Under the pieces are notes generated by a model. It was not told the DNA's origin. It worked only from the letters and a program-made list of their open reading frames with translations, and searched no databases. From Vibrionaceae bacterium (GTDB lineage Bacteria; Pseudomonadota; Gammaproteobacteria; Enterobacterales; Vibrionaceae): DNA of 34,664 nt. The stretch covers positions 352,415-387,078 of the forward strand of contig JAAEZQ010000002.1 of the NCBI GenBank assembly GCA_018222805.1, written 5' to 3'. How positions within the stretch are numbered: position 1 is the stretch's first letter; every line of letters starts with the position of its first letter. Made by a program: the position numbers and the translations under genes. Below, piece after piece: positions 16,220-22,961 of the stretch.

Positions 16220-16698
16220 AAACAATCTATACCGTAATGTCCAGCCCGTTAGGCACCGTGACAATACAAGCTAACTCTGACGGCCTACTTGGTATTTGGT
16301 TTGAAACCTGTACAACAAAACCGGACAGCTTGGGTGAGCGCAATGATCATCATCCGGTCCTGAATCAGACGGTTGTTCAGTTAGGGGAATACTTTTCTGG
16401 GTTAAGAAATGAGTTTGATCTTCCCTTAGCGGTTACGGGGACGGATTTTCAAAACCAGGTCTGGCATGCACTAACAACCATTCCCTACGGAGAAACATGG
16501 AGCTATCAACAGCTTGCGGATGCGATAGGTAACCCTAAAGCCGTGCGTGCCGTGGGTATGGCCAACGGGAAAAATCCGATTTCTATCGTTGTTCCCTGTC
16601 ATCGTGTGATTGGTAAGAGTGGGAAATTGACAGGGTATGCTGGTGGTGTCGAGCGTAAGCAGCAGTTACTGGCTCTGGAGCAGGGCAAGCCTCTGTGA
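16216..16698 (+). CDS. ogt: methylated-DNA-[protein]-cysteine S-methyltransferase
   Basis: 160 residues from the ATG at 16216, whose ATGA overlaps the stop of ada-alkA; the open frame starts earlier but inside that gene. The active site is [10 protein letters not shown] with methyl-acceptor Cys128, preceded by the '[16 protein letters not shown]' recognition helix with Arg111. It repairs O6-methylguanine by suicidal transfer of the alkyl group. Coupled translation with the Ada-AlkA fusion makes a compact adaptive-response operon: sensor, glycosylase and alkyltransferase together. Confidence 0.94.
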   Translation: MKTIYTVMSSPLGTVTIQANSDGLLGIWFETCTTKPDSLGERNDHHPVLNQTVVQLGEYFSGLRNEFDLPLAVTGTDFQNQVWHALTTIPYGETWSYQQLADAIGNPKAVRAVGMANGKNPISIVVPCHRVIGKSGKLTGYAGGVERKQQLLALEQGKPL

Positions 16699-16768
16699 CC
16701 GAGGTGAGTTGAAAGCGTCCCCAGACTGGACTGATCAGAAGATAAGCTCACCATTTTCATTGCCTACA

Positions 16769-16799
16769 AAAAGCCCCGGGACATTGGCTCGGGGCTTTT
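16769..16799. terminator. bidirectional terminator between ogt and the yitT-type gene
   Basis: A ten-base stem AAAAGCCCCG/CGGGGCTTTT with an eleven-base loop; T runs on both strands. Confidence 0.9.
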
Positions 16800-16829
16800 A
16801 GTATTTTAAGTTCTGATTAGGAAGCTGTT

Positions 16830-17438
16830 TTATACTTCCTGAGGCTTTGGTTGGTAACGCCCAGGCTTGTGATTCATGGCAAGAATTAAGTTGATGATGA
16901 TGGCCCCCACCACCGATAGAGCAATGATGTAAACATCAACAATAAACAGAGACATGATGACGATGGCACAATCCAACGCCATCTGTACTTTACCCGCCCG
17001 AATACCGAAACGTTCCTGTAGATACAGAGCCAGAATGTTAAAGCCACCAAGGCTCATCTTATGGCGAAAGATAACCAACATTCCGATACCGATCAAACCA
17101 CCACCCAGAAGTGCCGCGTAAACCATATTTATTCTTGAAATCTCGATAACTTGATGAAGGTGGTCGACCGCGAAAGAGACAATCGTCACCGCAATAAACG
17201 TATTGATGGAAAAGCGCCAGCCCATACGTGTCACAGAAAGAATGTAGAACGGGAGGTTGAGAGCAAAAAAGATTTGACCAAAACTGAAATCACTCACTTT
17301 GGTGAGGAATATCGCTAAACCTGCCGTACCGCCAGTCAGTAGTCCGACTTTGCTGAAAATAATAACTCCCAGAGACACCAACGCACTGCCCAGCGTCAGA
17401 GCCAAAAGGTTCTCTCTAAAGCTATGATCTTTATCCAT
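16830..17438 (-). CDS. YitT/YczE family (DUF161) inner-membrane protein
   Basis: 202 residues with five to six hydrophobic segments. The glycine-rich 'GLLTGGTAGLAIFL' in the first loop and 'HKMSLGGFNILALYLQERFGIRAGKVQ' in the second half form the internal duplication characteristic of the family. The C-terminal DUF2179 domain found in longer YitT proteins is absent. AAGGA precedes the ATG by about 9 bases. Function is not established; substrate transport is often assumed. Confidence 0.88.
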   Translation of the reverse strand: MDKDHSFRENLLALTLGSALVSLGVIIFSKVGLLTGGTAGLAIFLTKVSDFSFGQIFFALNLPFYILSVTRMGWRFSINTFIAVTIVSFAVDHLHQVIEISRINMVYAALLGGGLIGIGMLVIFRHKMSLGGFNILALYLQERFGIRAGKVQMALDCAIVIMSLFIVDVYIIALSVVGAIIINLILAMNHKPGRYQPKPQEV

Positions 17439-17705
17439 AAAAGTTTTTTCCTTGGTTTAAGCCCTTCCAGCCACATTGGCAGCTAGAGTTAGGGATGCGG
17501 TCGCCAAAGTGGCCACCAAAATATTTGTAATATGATTGATATAACCTGATGACTTGATGTTGCTGGATGAGATAGGGAGGTTGGCAATACTTCAGGAAAG
17601 CACACCATCGTTCGCCTCCCAACTGTCACAGAAACAGCGTAAGTCTGGGTTAATTGCGCATAAAATGTCTTGAAAAGTGACCAATGTCGAGTTTTCAACA
17701 AACAT

Positions 17706-17735
17706 TGAATTTTTGTTAGTCTGTTTAACATAATG
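17706..17735 (+). promoter_or_regulatory. possible sigma-70 promoter for the GFA gene
   Basis: TTGAAT (17706-17711) and CATAAT (17730-17735) with an 18-base spacer, 42 bases before the start codon. The rest of the 339-base divergent gap 17439-17777 shows no gene I can support; minus-strand frames there lack binding sites and family similarity. Confidence 0.3.
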
Positions 17736-17777
17736 TACACGTTGTAAAGTTGAGCTAGTAAGACAAAAGGAAAAGTC

Positions 17778-18173
17778 ATGATAAAGAGAGTTGGAGAAGC
17801 AGAAATTAAACCTTGGCACAGGCTGACTTGTCATTGTGGAGAAGTTGAACTAGAGCTGTCACTCCCTAATGGTATTGAAAAGCCAAGACGATGTGATTGC
17901 TCGATGTGTCGCCGTCGTGGAGCCATTGTTGCTTCAGTGCCTCTTAAAGGAATTCGAATTGTGAAAGGCGAAGAAAAGCTTAAGCTTTATGAGTTCAACA
18001 CTCATACGGCAAAGCATTACTTCTGTAGTGAATGTGGTATTTATACCCACCACCAGCGTCGCTCAGACCCGACTGAATATGGTTACAATGTCGGGTGCCT
18101 TGATGGTGTTAACCCATACGATTTGGGAGAGATTGAAGTGATGGATGGTGTGAACCACCCATCAGATCGTTAA
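17778..18173 (+). CDS. GFA-family (CENP-V/GFA domain) zinc protein
   Basis: 131 residues; AAAGGAAAAG precedes the ATG. It has the zinc pattern of the GFA fold: Cys18 and Cys20 (CHC), Cys39, Cys41 and Cys44 (CDCSMC), Cys83 and Cys86 (CSEC), and Cys107. The 'HYFCSECGIYTHHQR' segment is typical. The family is named for glutathione-dependent formaldehyde-activating enzyme, but most members have no proven substrate, so the safe reading is a small zinc protein, possibly of glutathione-adduct chemistry. Its stop is six bases from that of nhaD on the other strand. Confidence 0.92.
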   Translation: MIKRVGEAEIKPWHRLTCHCGEVELELSLPNGIEKPRRCDCSMCRRRGAIVASVPLKGIRIVKGEEKLKLYEFNTHTAKHYFCSECGIYTHHQRRSDPTEYGYNVGCLDGVNPYDLGEIEVMDGVNHPSDR

Positions 18174-18179
18174 ACTGGT

Positions 18180-19610
18180 TTAGATAAATAGACTGCCGTT
18201 CATCCATAAGTGTGCGGCAATGCTGGCTGCGTAACCCAAAGCGATGACGGGTGCCCACTTGAGGTGGCCAAAGAAAGTGTATTGGCCACGAGCCGCACCC
18301 ATCAACGCGACACCCGCCGCCGACCCTATTGAAAGTAAACTACCCCCAACACCAGCGGTTAGCGTAACCAGCAGCCAGTTACCGATAGACATATCAGGTT
18401 GCATGGTTAACACCGCAAACATCACCGGGATGTTATCCACGATGGCAGAAAGTATACCGACCATTACGTTAGCCCATATTGGGTTCCATTCGGTATACAT
18501 CACATGAGAAACCAGCTCCAGATAACCGAGCAAGCTTAAGCCACCCACGCACATCACCACACCGTAGAAGAAGAGTAAGGTATCCCACTCCGCCCGTGAG
18601 ATACGGTGGAAGACATCAAATGGCACCACCGAACCAATTCGTTTCAGCGCTTGTTCGTCTCCATTGGCGATGGCGATGGCGGTTTTTTTTGCCAAGGATT
18701 GTTTGAGAGTTTTACGCAAGAAGTAACCAAAAAACTGTAAGTAGGCTAAGCCCATCATCATTCCCACGACGGGAGGGAAATGGAGTACCGCATGGAAGGA
18801 GACGGCAGTGGCAATAGTTAGAATGAATAACAGCACAATACGCCGAGCCCCACGTTTGAGTTCCACATGTTCATGTTTGGTATTTGGTCTGGTATTAGGC
18901 ACAAACAGTGACATCAAAAAGGCAGGAACCAAATAGTTGACCAAAGAGGGGATAAACAGAGGGATAAATTCAGCAAAGCTGACATGACCAGCCTGCCAGA
19001 CCATTAAGGTCGTGATATCACCAAAAGGGCTGAATGCACCACCAGCGTTGGCGGCGATGACGATATTGATGCAGGCCAAGTTGACGAATTTCGGGTTGTC
19101 GCCGGAAACTTTCATAACAACAGCACACATTAACAGTGCAGTTGTTAAGTTGTCCGCGATGGGAGAAATAATGAATGCGAGGAAGCCTGTCAGCCAAAAC
19201 AATTTTTTAAAGCTGAAACCTTTACCCACCATCCATGCTTGTAACGCATCAAAGAGTCTTCGCTCTTCCATTGCGTTGATGTAAGTCATCGCTACTAACA
19301 GGAATAGCAGTAATTCTGCGTACTCAAGTAAGTTGTGCTCTAACGCAGCCTTAGCAACGTCCTGTTGGTTGTATTGAGTGAAGGTGTATCCGATTAGAAT
19401 CCAAATTAACCCAGCGGCGAGCAGCACTGGTTTGGATTTTCTCATCTTGAGGTACTCTTCCAGCATAACCAGAGCATAAGCAATAGAGAACAGTACCAGA
19501 GCGGTATAGCCAACGGTAGAATTTACTAAGTTGAGATCATTGGTGGCCGCTGCCAAGCTGTTGCTTGAGAATAACAAACAGCAGAAAGCCACAATTGGGT
19601 AAATTGGCAT
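18180..19610 (-). CDS. nhaD: Na+/H+ antiporter NhaD
   Basis: 476 residues from the ATG at 19610 (MPIYPIVAFC), chosen because GGGAG lies 8 bases upstream; the ATG at 19616 is too close to that site, and the one at 19649 has none. It begins with a signal-like hydrophobic segment (SSNSLAAA) and has about a dozen membrane segments. The ion-transporter superfamily motifs are clear: ISPIADNLTTALL (Asp153, Asn154), ANAGGAFSPFGDITT (Asp198), 'AIVDNIPVMFAV' and 'SIGSAAGVALMG' in the second half. NhaD of Vibrio exchanges Na+ or Li+ for protons at alkaline pH, fitting a marine halophile. Confidence 0.94.
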   Translation of the reverse strand: MPIYPIVAFCCLLFSSNSLAAATNDLNLVNSTVGYTALVLFSIAYALVMLEEYLKMRKSKPVLLAAGLIWILIGYTFTQYNQQDVAKAALEHNLLEYAELLLFLLVAMTYINAMEERRLFDALQAWMVGKGFSFKKLFWLTGFLAFIISPIADNLTTALLMCAVVMKVSGDNPKFVNLACINIVIAANAGGAFSPFGDITTLMVWQAGHVSFAEFIPLFIPSLVNYLVPAFLMSLFVPNTRPNTKHEHVELKRGARRIVLLFILTIATAVSFHAVLHFPPVVGMMMGLAYLQFFGYFLRKTLKQSLAKKTAIAIANGDEQALKRIGSVVPFDVFHRISRAEWDTLLFFYGVVMCVGGLSLLGYLELVSHVMYTEWNPIWANVMVGILSAIVDNIPVMFAVLTMQPDMSIGNWLLVTLTAGVGGSLLSIGSAAGVALMGAARGQYTFFGHLKWAPVIALGYAASIAAHLWMNGSLFI

Positions 19611-19710
19611 AGACATTTCTCCCTTTCTTGTTGGAGAAATATTAGCCATAAATTAAGAGGTTAGTTGTGAGAAAGCTCGAATTAACGGTAGGAGTCGGGT
19701 ATTTATGCCA

Positions 19711-19827
19711 CTATTTTCTTAGTGACACGATACCCGCTACGCTACATAGAATGGCTGCGGCATACAAACCGTAAGTTAGCCAATGGCTTATTTCTAAAAA
19801 AGGAGTAAGTCCTTGAGATGCCCACAT
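19711..19827 (-). CDS. 38-residue single-span membrane peptide upstream of nhaD
   Basis: ATG at 19827 with GGAGG four bases upstream, stop TAG at 19711-19713. It starts MWASQGLTPFLEISHW, then a hydrophobic segment (about residues 17-35: LTYGLYAAAILCSVAGIV) and a basic end SLRK, so it is likely a small inner-membrane protein with its C terminus in the cytoplasm. It is on the nhaD strand, 100 bases upstream of the nhaD start, so it may share the nhaD transcript. I do not recognise a family. The ribosome binding site and the membrane profile support it; its shortness keeps confidence moderate. Confidence 0.55.
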   Translation of the reverse strand: MWASQGLTPFLEISHWLTYGLYAAAILCSVAGIVSLRK

Positions 19828-19886
19828 ACAGCCTCCGTTAAATGAGCAGTGTTGTATTATTCGGGTAAATCTAAAGGAAATGTACA

Positions 19887-19940
19887 ATGTTTTTTGTGAG
19901 TATCGACAAAATTATTGAGTTTCAGAGAGCTAAATTTTAG
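19887..19940 (+). CDS. 17-residue micro-ORF with its own terminator
   Basis: ATG at 19887 with AAAGGA 8 bases upstream, TAG at 19938. The peptide starts MFFVSIDKII and ends AKF. A hairpin with six Ts begins five bases after the stop, so a short plus-strand transcript is plausible; it could equally be a small RNA. No clear promoter is seen. Confidence 0.3.
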   Translation: MFFVSIDKIIEFQRAKF

Positions 19941-19944
19941 CCAG

Positions 19945-19966
19945 TGAGAGCTCTCTCTCATTTTTT
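19945..19966 (+). terminator. plus-strand terminator in the nhaD-acyltransferase gap
   Basis: TGAGAG (19945-19950), CTCT loop, CTCTCA (19955-19960), then six Ts. A longer alternative pairs AGAGAGCT (19924-19931) with AGCTCTCT (19949-19956). No annotated plus-strand gene precedes it. Confidence 0.6.
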
Positions 19967-20022
19967 ATTTGGCTTGCCCCAACGAACTTGTCAGAGCAAG
20001 CGATGACTCACATTTGAGTGAT

Positions 20023-21048
20023 TTACCTTAGTAATAGTTGTCTTAGCGGTGAAGCCTCAATGCCTTTGACCAGAAGTAATGTGGCGACGATGGTGGTTGA
20101 GTAAATAAAAACATCTTTAAACAAATCTTGTAATTCGAGAATGCCCGCTACATTCATCATGATAATTACCACTAGTAGGTGGCTAACGTAGATACCTAAG
20201 ATGCTTGGCGACCACTTGAGCACCCATGGCATATTGCCAAAATTAGGGTGAGCAAGTAGCCACATGAAAATACCAAGTGACCAAATAACTGTCCCAAATA
20301 AAAAATCATGAGTGTTAAAACCAACGCCGTGCTGCATCAATCCATAAGCCTCTCCAAAGTGAAGCACCACACCAATTACCATCAGGAGCAAGGCGTTACT
20401 GCTAGACCATTGCCATTGTTTTTCCCTAGCCAGATAACCAAGCACAATCAGTAACGTACCAAAGAAAGGGCCATTGCGAGTGAAAAAGGGAGAGGGCAGT
20501 TCAGTTAATGTGGAGTAGCTCCCTGCTAAAACACCATACACGTAAAGTAGTAAAGCGACAGGTAGTAGGAGTCGTGACTGTCCGGCTTTGACTAAAAAAG
20601 CTATCAGTGCCACGGCTATCAAGAGCGCTGGCAGGAACCATAAATGTACTAGCCCCCCTTCAAGTAAAGAGTTAATCGGGGATAACATCAGATAATCCCA
20701 GTAACCTTGTCGCTCTGCTAAGTAACCTACTTTAGAGACTGTTTGCCATTGGAACGGCACCAACAAGCAAATTGCACTCCACACGACCCAGATCCTGATT
20801 AACGGTTTAGAATAATGTTTCACTGTTTCGGTTGGATTAGTGCTGAGTTTGGGTTGGATCAAATAGCCTGAAATAAGAAAAAACTGAGGAACCGCGAAAC
20901 GAGCCATCTGATTAAGGATGTAACCAACCCAAGGCACTTCATCCCATTGCCAGTAAGTGAGTGCCATCTGGCAGTGAAGACCGACTATAGCTAGCATGGC
21001 TATGATGCGGGCAAATTCTAAGCTGACAATTTTCTTTTTGGTTGTCAT
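20023..21048 (-). CDS. acyltransferase-3 family membrane protein
   Basis: 341 residues; AGGTAAG lies about 7 bases before the ATG. It has ten hydrophobic segments. The N-terminal part has the family pattern 'SLEFARIIAMLAIVGLHCQM' with the conserved His (residue 24) and 'ARFAVPQFFLISGYL' with the Arg-x-x-VPxFF-x-SG motif. The family transfers acyl groups, often acetyl, to cell-surface sugars, peptidoglycan or secreted products; WecH-type O-acetyltransferase is the nearest general description. No sugar-biosynthesis genes are nearby, so the acceptor is unknown. Confidence 0.9.
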   Translation of the reverse strand: MTTKKKIVSLEFARIIAMLAIVGLHCQMALTYWQWDEVPWVGYILNQMARFAVPQFFLISGYLIQPKLSTNPTETVKHYSKPLIRIWVVWSAICLLVPFQWQTVSKVGYLAERQGYWDYLMLSPINSLLEGGLVHLWFLPALLIAVALIAFLVKAGQSRLLLPVALLLYVYGVLAGSYSTLTELPSPFFTRNGPFFGTLLIVLGYLAREKQWQWSSSNALLLMVIGVVLHFGEAYGLMQHGVGFNTHDFLFGTVIWSLGIFMWLLAHPNFGNMPWVLKWSPSILGIYVSHLLVVIIMMNVAGILELQDLFKDVFIYSTTIVATLLLVKGIEASPLRQLLLR

Positions 21049-21271
21049 AAAATACTTACCTAATAATGAAATTATTTAGATAAAGTAACAGCTTGCAATT
21101 AAATTTATGCGTGAAAAATCAACTCCTACTCTCTTGGTTATCGGTGCTGGCTTAAATTCAGACGCGGTTCAAACTTCTTATTTTCATACCTATTTAGGAG
21201 CTCAATATACCGATCGCTGTACTTGTTCTCGTCAATAACTGGTTAGACTAGAACACTAAACCTTGCATAAA

Positions 21272-21285
21272 AGAACGATCGTGCT
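21272..21285. promoter_or_regulatory. TetR operator upstream of the tetR-type gene
   Basis: AGAACGATCGTGCT, centred on the palindrome ACGATCGT, 12 bases before the regulator start. Its reverse complement matches the site at 21975-21988 in 13 of 14 positions, with AT-rich flanks in both. Confidence 0.78.
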
Positions 21286-21297
21286 AAAAATACTGCT

Positions 21298-21888
21298 ATG
21301 AAGAAAGGAAAAGTAACTAAAGAGTTAATTCTGCAGAGAGCCTTTGAGATTGCCAGTGAAGAGGGGCTAGAGAGCCTTACCATTGGTGAACTGGCAAAGC
21401 TGTGCGGGATGTCGAAAAGTGGCCTGTTTGCGCATTTTAACTCTAAGCTGAACTTGCAGCTCTCAGTACTAGAGCATGCGAATCAAGTGTTCACTTCTCG
21501 GGTGATCGAGCCTGTTCGAGAGCTAGGGGATGACCACATAGAGAGAAAAATTCGTGGATTGTTAGATTCCTGGATGACCTGGAACCACTCTTTTCAGGGT
21601 AGTTGTATGTTTCTTGATGCGTGGAATGATACCGCAGCGAATGATTGTCCATTACAAGTCGCATTGAGAAAGTCCATTAATACATGGCTGAGCTACTTAG
21701 AAATACAAATCGCGAAAGGTAAAGAAAATAGTGAGTTCTCAAGTGATTTAGACACCAAACAGGCAACCTTTGATTTGTACGGGCAATATCTAAGCGCACA
21801 TGTGTTTTATTCGATTAAAGGCGAGGCAGAGAGTCGGAGACTGTTCTGGCAAGGGATAGATAACTTGTTTGCTCGTTGGAAAGCATAA
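21298..21888 (+). CDS. TetR-family transcriptional regulator
   Basis: 196 residues. The N-terminal helix-turn-helix (about 8-55) is 'LTIGELAKLCGMSKSGLFAHFNSK'. The C-terminal ligand domain includes 'SCMFLDAWNDTAAN' and 'QYLSAHVFYSI'. No strong ribosome binding site is seen; the operator lies directly upstream, so leader length is short. The identical-looking operators before this gene and before the following alpha/beta hydrolase show that the regulator probably controls itself and the hydrolase. The ligand is unknown, perhaps a lipid or ester given the target. Confidence 0.93.
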   Translation: MKKGKVTKELILQRAFEIASEEGLESLTIGELAKLCGMSKSGLFAHFNSKLNLQLSVLEHANQVFTSRVIEPVRELGDDHIERKIRGLLDSWMTWNHSFQGSCMFLDAWNDTAANDCPLQVALRKSINTWLSYLEIQIAKGKENSEFSSDLDTKQATFDLYGQYLSAHVFYSIKGEAESRRLFWQGIDNLFARWKA

Positions 21889-21974
21889 GTATCCCGTTTC
21901 AATTCATTTAAAACACAAACACATTAAACATTTAGAGAGAGCGACAGAGTTCGCTCTTTCTTACCAGTGCAAAA

Positions 21975-21988
21975 AGCACGACCGTTCT
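21975..21988. promoter_or_regulatory. TetR operator upstream of the hydrolase gene
   Basis: AGCACGACCGTTCT, 29 bases before the hydrolase start at 22018, matching the inverted copy at 21272-21285 with one difference (C for T). Confidence 0.78.
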
Positions 21989-22017
21989 ATTTTGTACTGC
22001 TAGTTAAGGGAAAGATC

Positions 22018-22875
22018 ATGAGCGATAAAATTTACTTTAATACCTCGCAGCGTTTTAGCGTCAAACGTAGCTTGGTCAATATCAGTACCCGTTTGCACCA
22101 TACACTGGCACCATCACACGCCAAAAGTACTGCTAGAAAACTTCTTTTGACGCCTGTGCGTACTAAACCGAAGAATGTTCAGCCTCAAGGTCTGGTAAAA
22201 GGAGAGATCCAAGGCTTTGATGGGGTGATTAAAACCTACTCTCTCGGGTCTGGTCCTATTTGGCTTTTGACACATGGTTGGTCTGGTACGGCGAGCCAGT
22301 TTTTTCCCTTAATGGAACATATTGCCGCTAAAGGTTTTACCGCACTGGCTTATGACCATCCTGCTCACGGTGAGAGTGAAGGTCAGTACGGCCACATTCC
22401 CGGGTTTATCCGCGGTCTGGAAGATGTGTTGGATTCAGTTGGCGAGATAGCTGGTTTGATTGGGCACAGCATGGGGACGGCCTCTGCGCTTGAATGCCGA
22501 CACAGCAAATTGGAGAACAAACCACTATTGCTTATCGCTCCCGTTCTAAACTATGTAGAAAATTTGTTTGGCAGTATTGCGCGTTCGGGTTATTCCATGA
22601 AACTGTTCAATGCGGTGGTATCCGAGGTAGAAGCGCAGTTTGATTACCCGTTACAGTCGATTGACCCGCTTAATCGCCTTTCTGAGCGTGAGTCGGTGAC
22701 TATTATTGTTCACGATGAGCAAGACAAGTTCACTAAGCACAGTATCTCAGCGAAAGCGGCAGAGGATATCGCCAATGTTGAGTTGGTCACCACGCAGGGG
22801 CAAGGTCATGGCCGAGTAATGACGTGTGCGCAAGTATTCCAAAGCTTTGACCGATTAATCGAATCTATAGCGTAG
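22018..22875 (+). CDS. alpha/beta hydrolase
   Basis: 285 residues from the ATG at 22018 (MSDKIYFNTSQRF), with AAGGGAAAG just upstream; the longer frame from 21967 would translate the operator. Residues 65-285 form the hydrolase fold: oxyanion HGWSG (87-91), 'AYDHPAHGES', nucleophile Ser151 in GHSMG, an acid in HDEQD (Asp233 or Asp236), and His264 in GQGHGR. The basic N-terminal 60 residues lack a signal peptide. It is probably a cytoplasmic esterase or lipase-like enzyme, controlled by the adjacent TetR protein. Confidence 0.92.
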   Translation: MSDKIYFNTSQRFSVKRSLVNISTRLHHTLAPSHAKSTARKLLLTPVRTKPKNVQPQGLVKGEIQGFDGVIKTYSLGSGPIWLLTHGWSGTASQFFPLMEHIAAKGFTALAYDHPAHGESEGQYGHIPGFIRGLEDVLDSVGEIAGLIGHSMGTASALECRHSKLENKPLLLIAPVLNYVENLFGSIARSGYSMKLFNAVVSEVEAQFDYPLQSIDPLNRLSERESVTIIVHDEQDKFTKHSISAKAAEDIANVELVTTQGQGHGRVMTCAQVFQSFDRLIESIA

Positions 22876-22885
22876 CGATAAAGAT

Positions 22886-22920
22886 AAAGGACAAGGAAGC
22901 GAGTGCTGTCCTTGTCCTTT
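22886..22920. terminator. bidirectional terminator between the hydrolase gene and chiA
   Basis: A perfect twelve-base stem AAAGGACAAGGA/TCCTTGTCCTTT with an eleven-base loop; T runs of three on each strand, so termination strength is uncertain. Confidence 0.75.
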
Positions 22921-22961
22921 AAATCTTGCTGATGGATTATTTTCGCAGACGGTAACGCTGA

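Noticed and set aside
17431..17834. Minus-strand frames upstream of the YitT-type gene
   Set aside because: Low-complexity composition unlike the neighbouring genes, no binding sites, and they overlap the start of the GFA gene and its probable promoter.
21967..22017. Longer N terminus for the alpha/beta hydrolase
   Set aside because: It would translate through the TetR operator, and the ribosome binding site favours the ATG at 22018.
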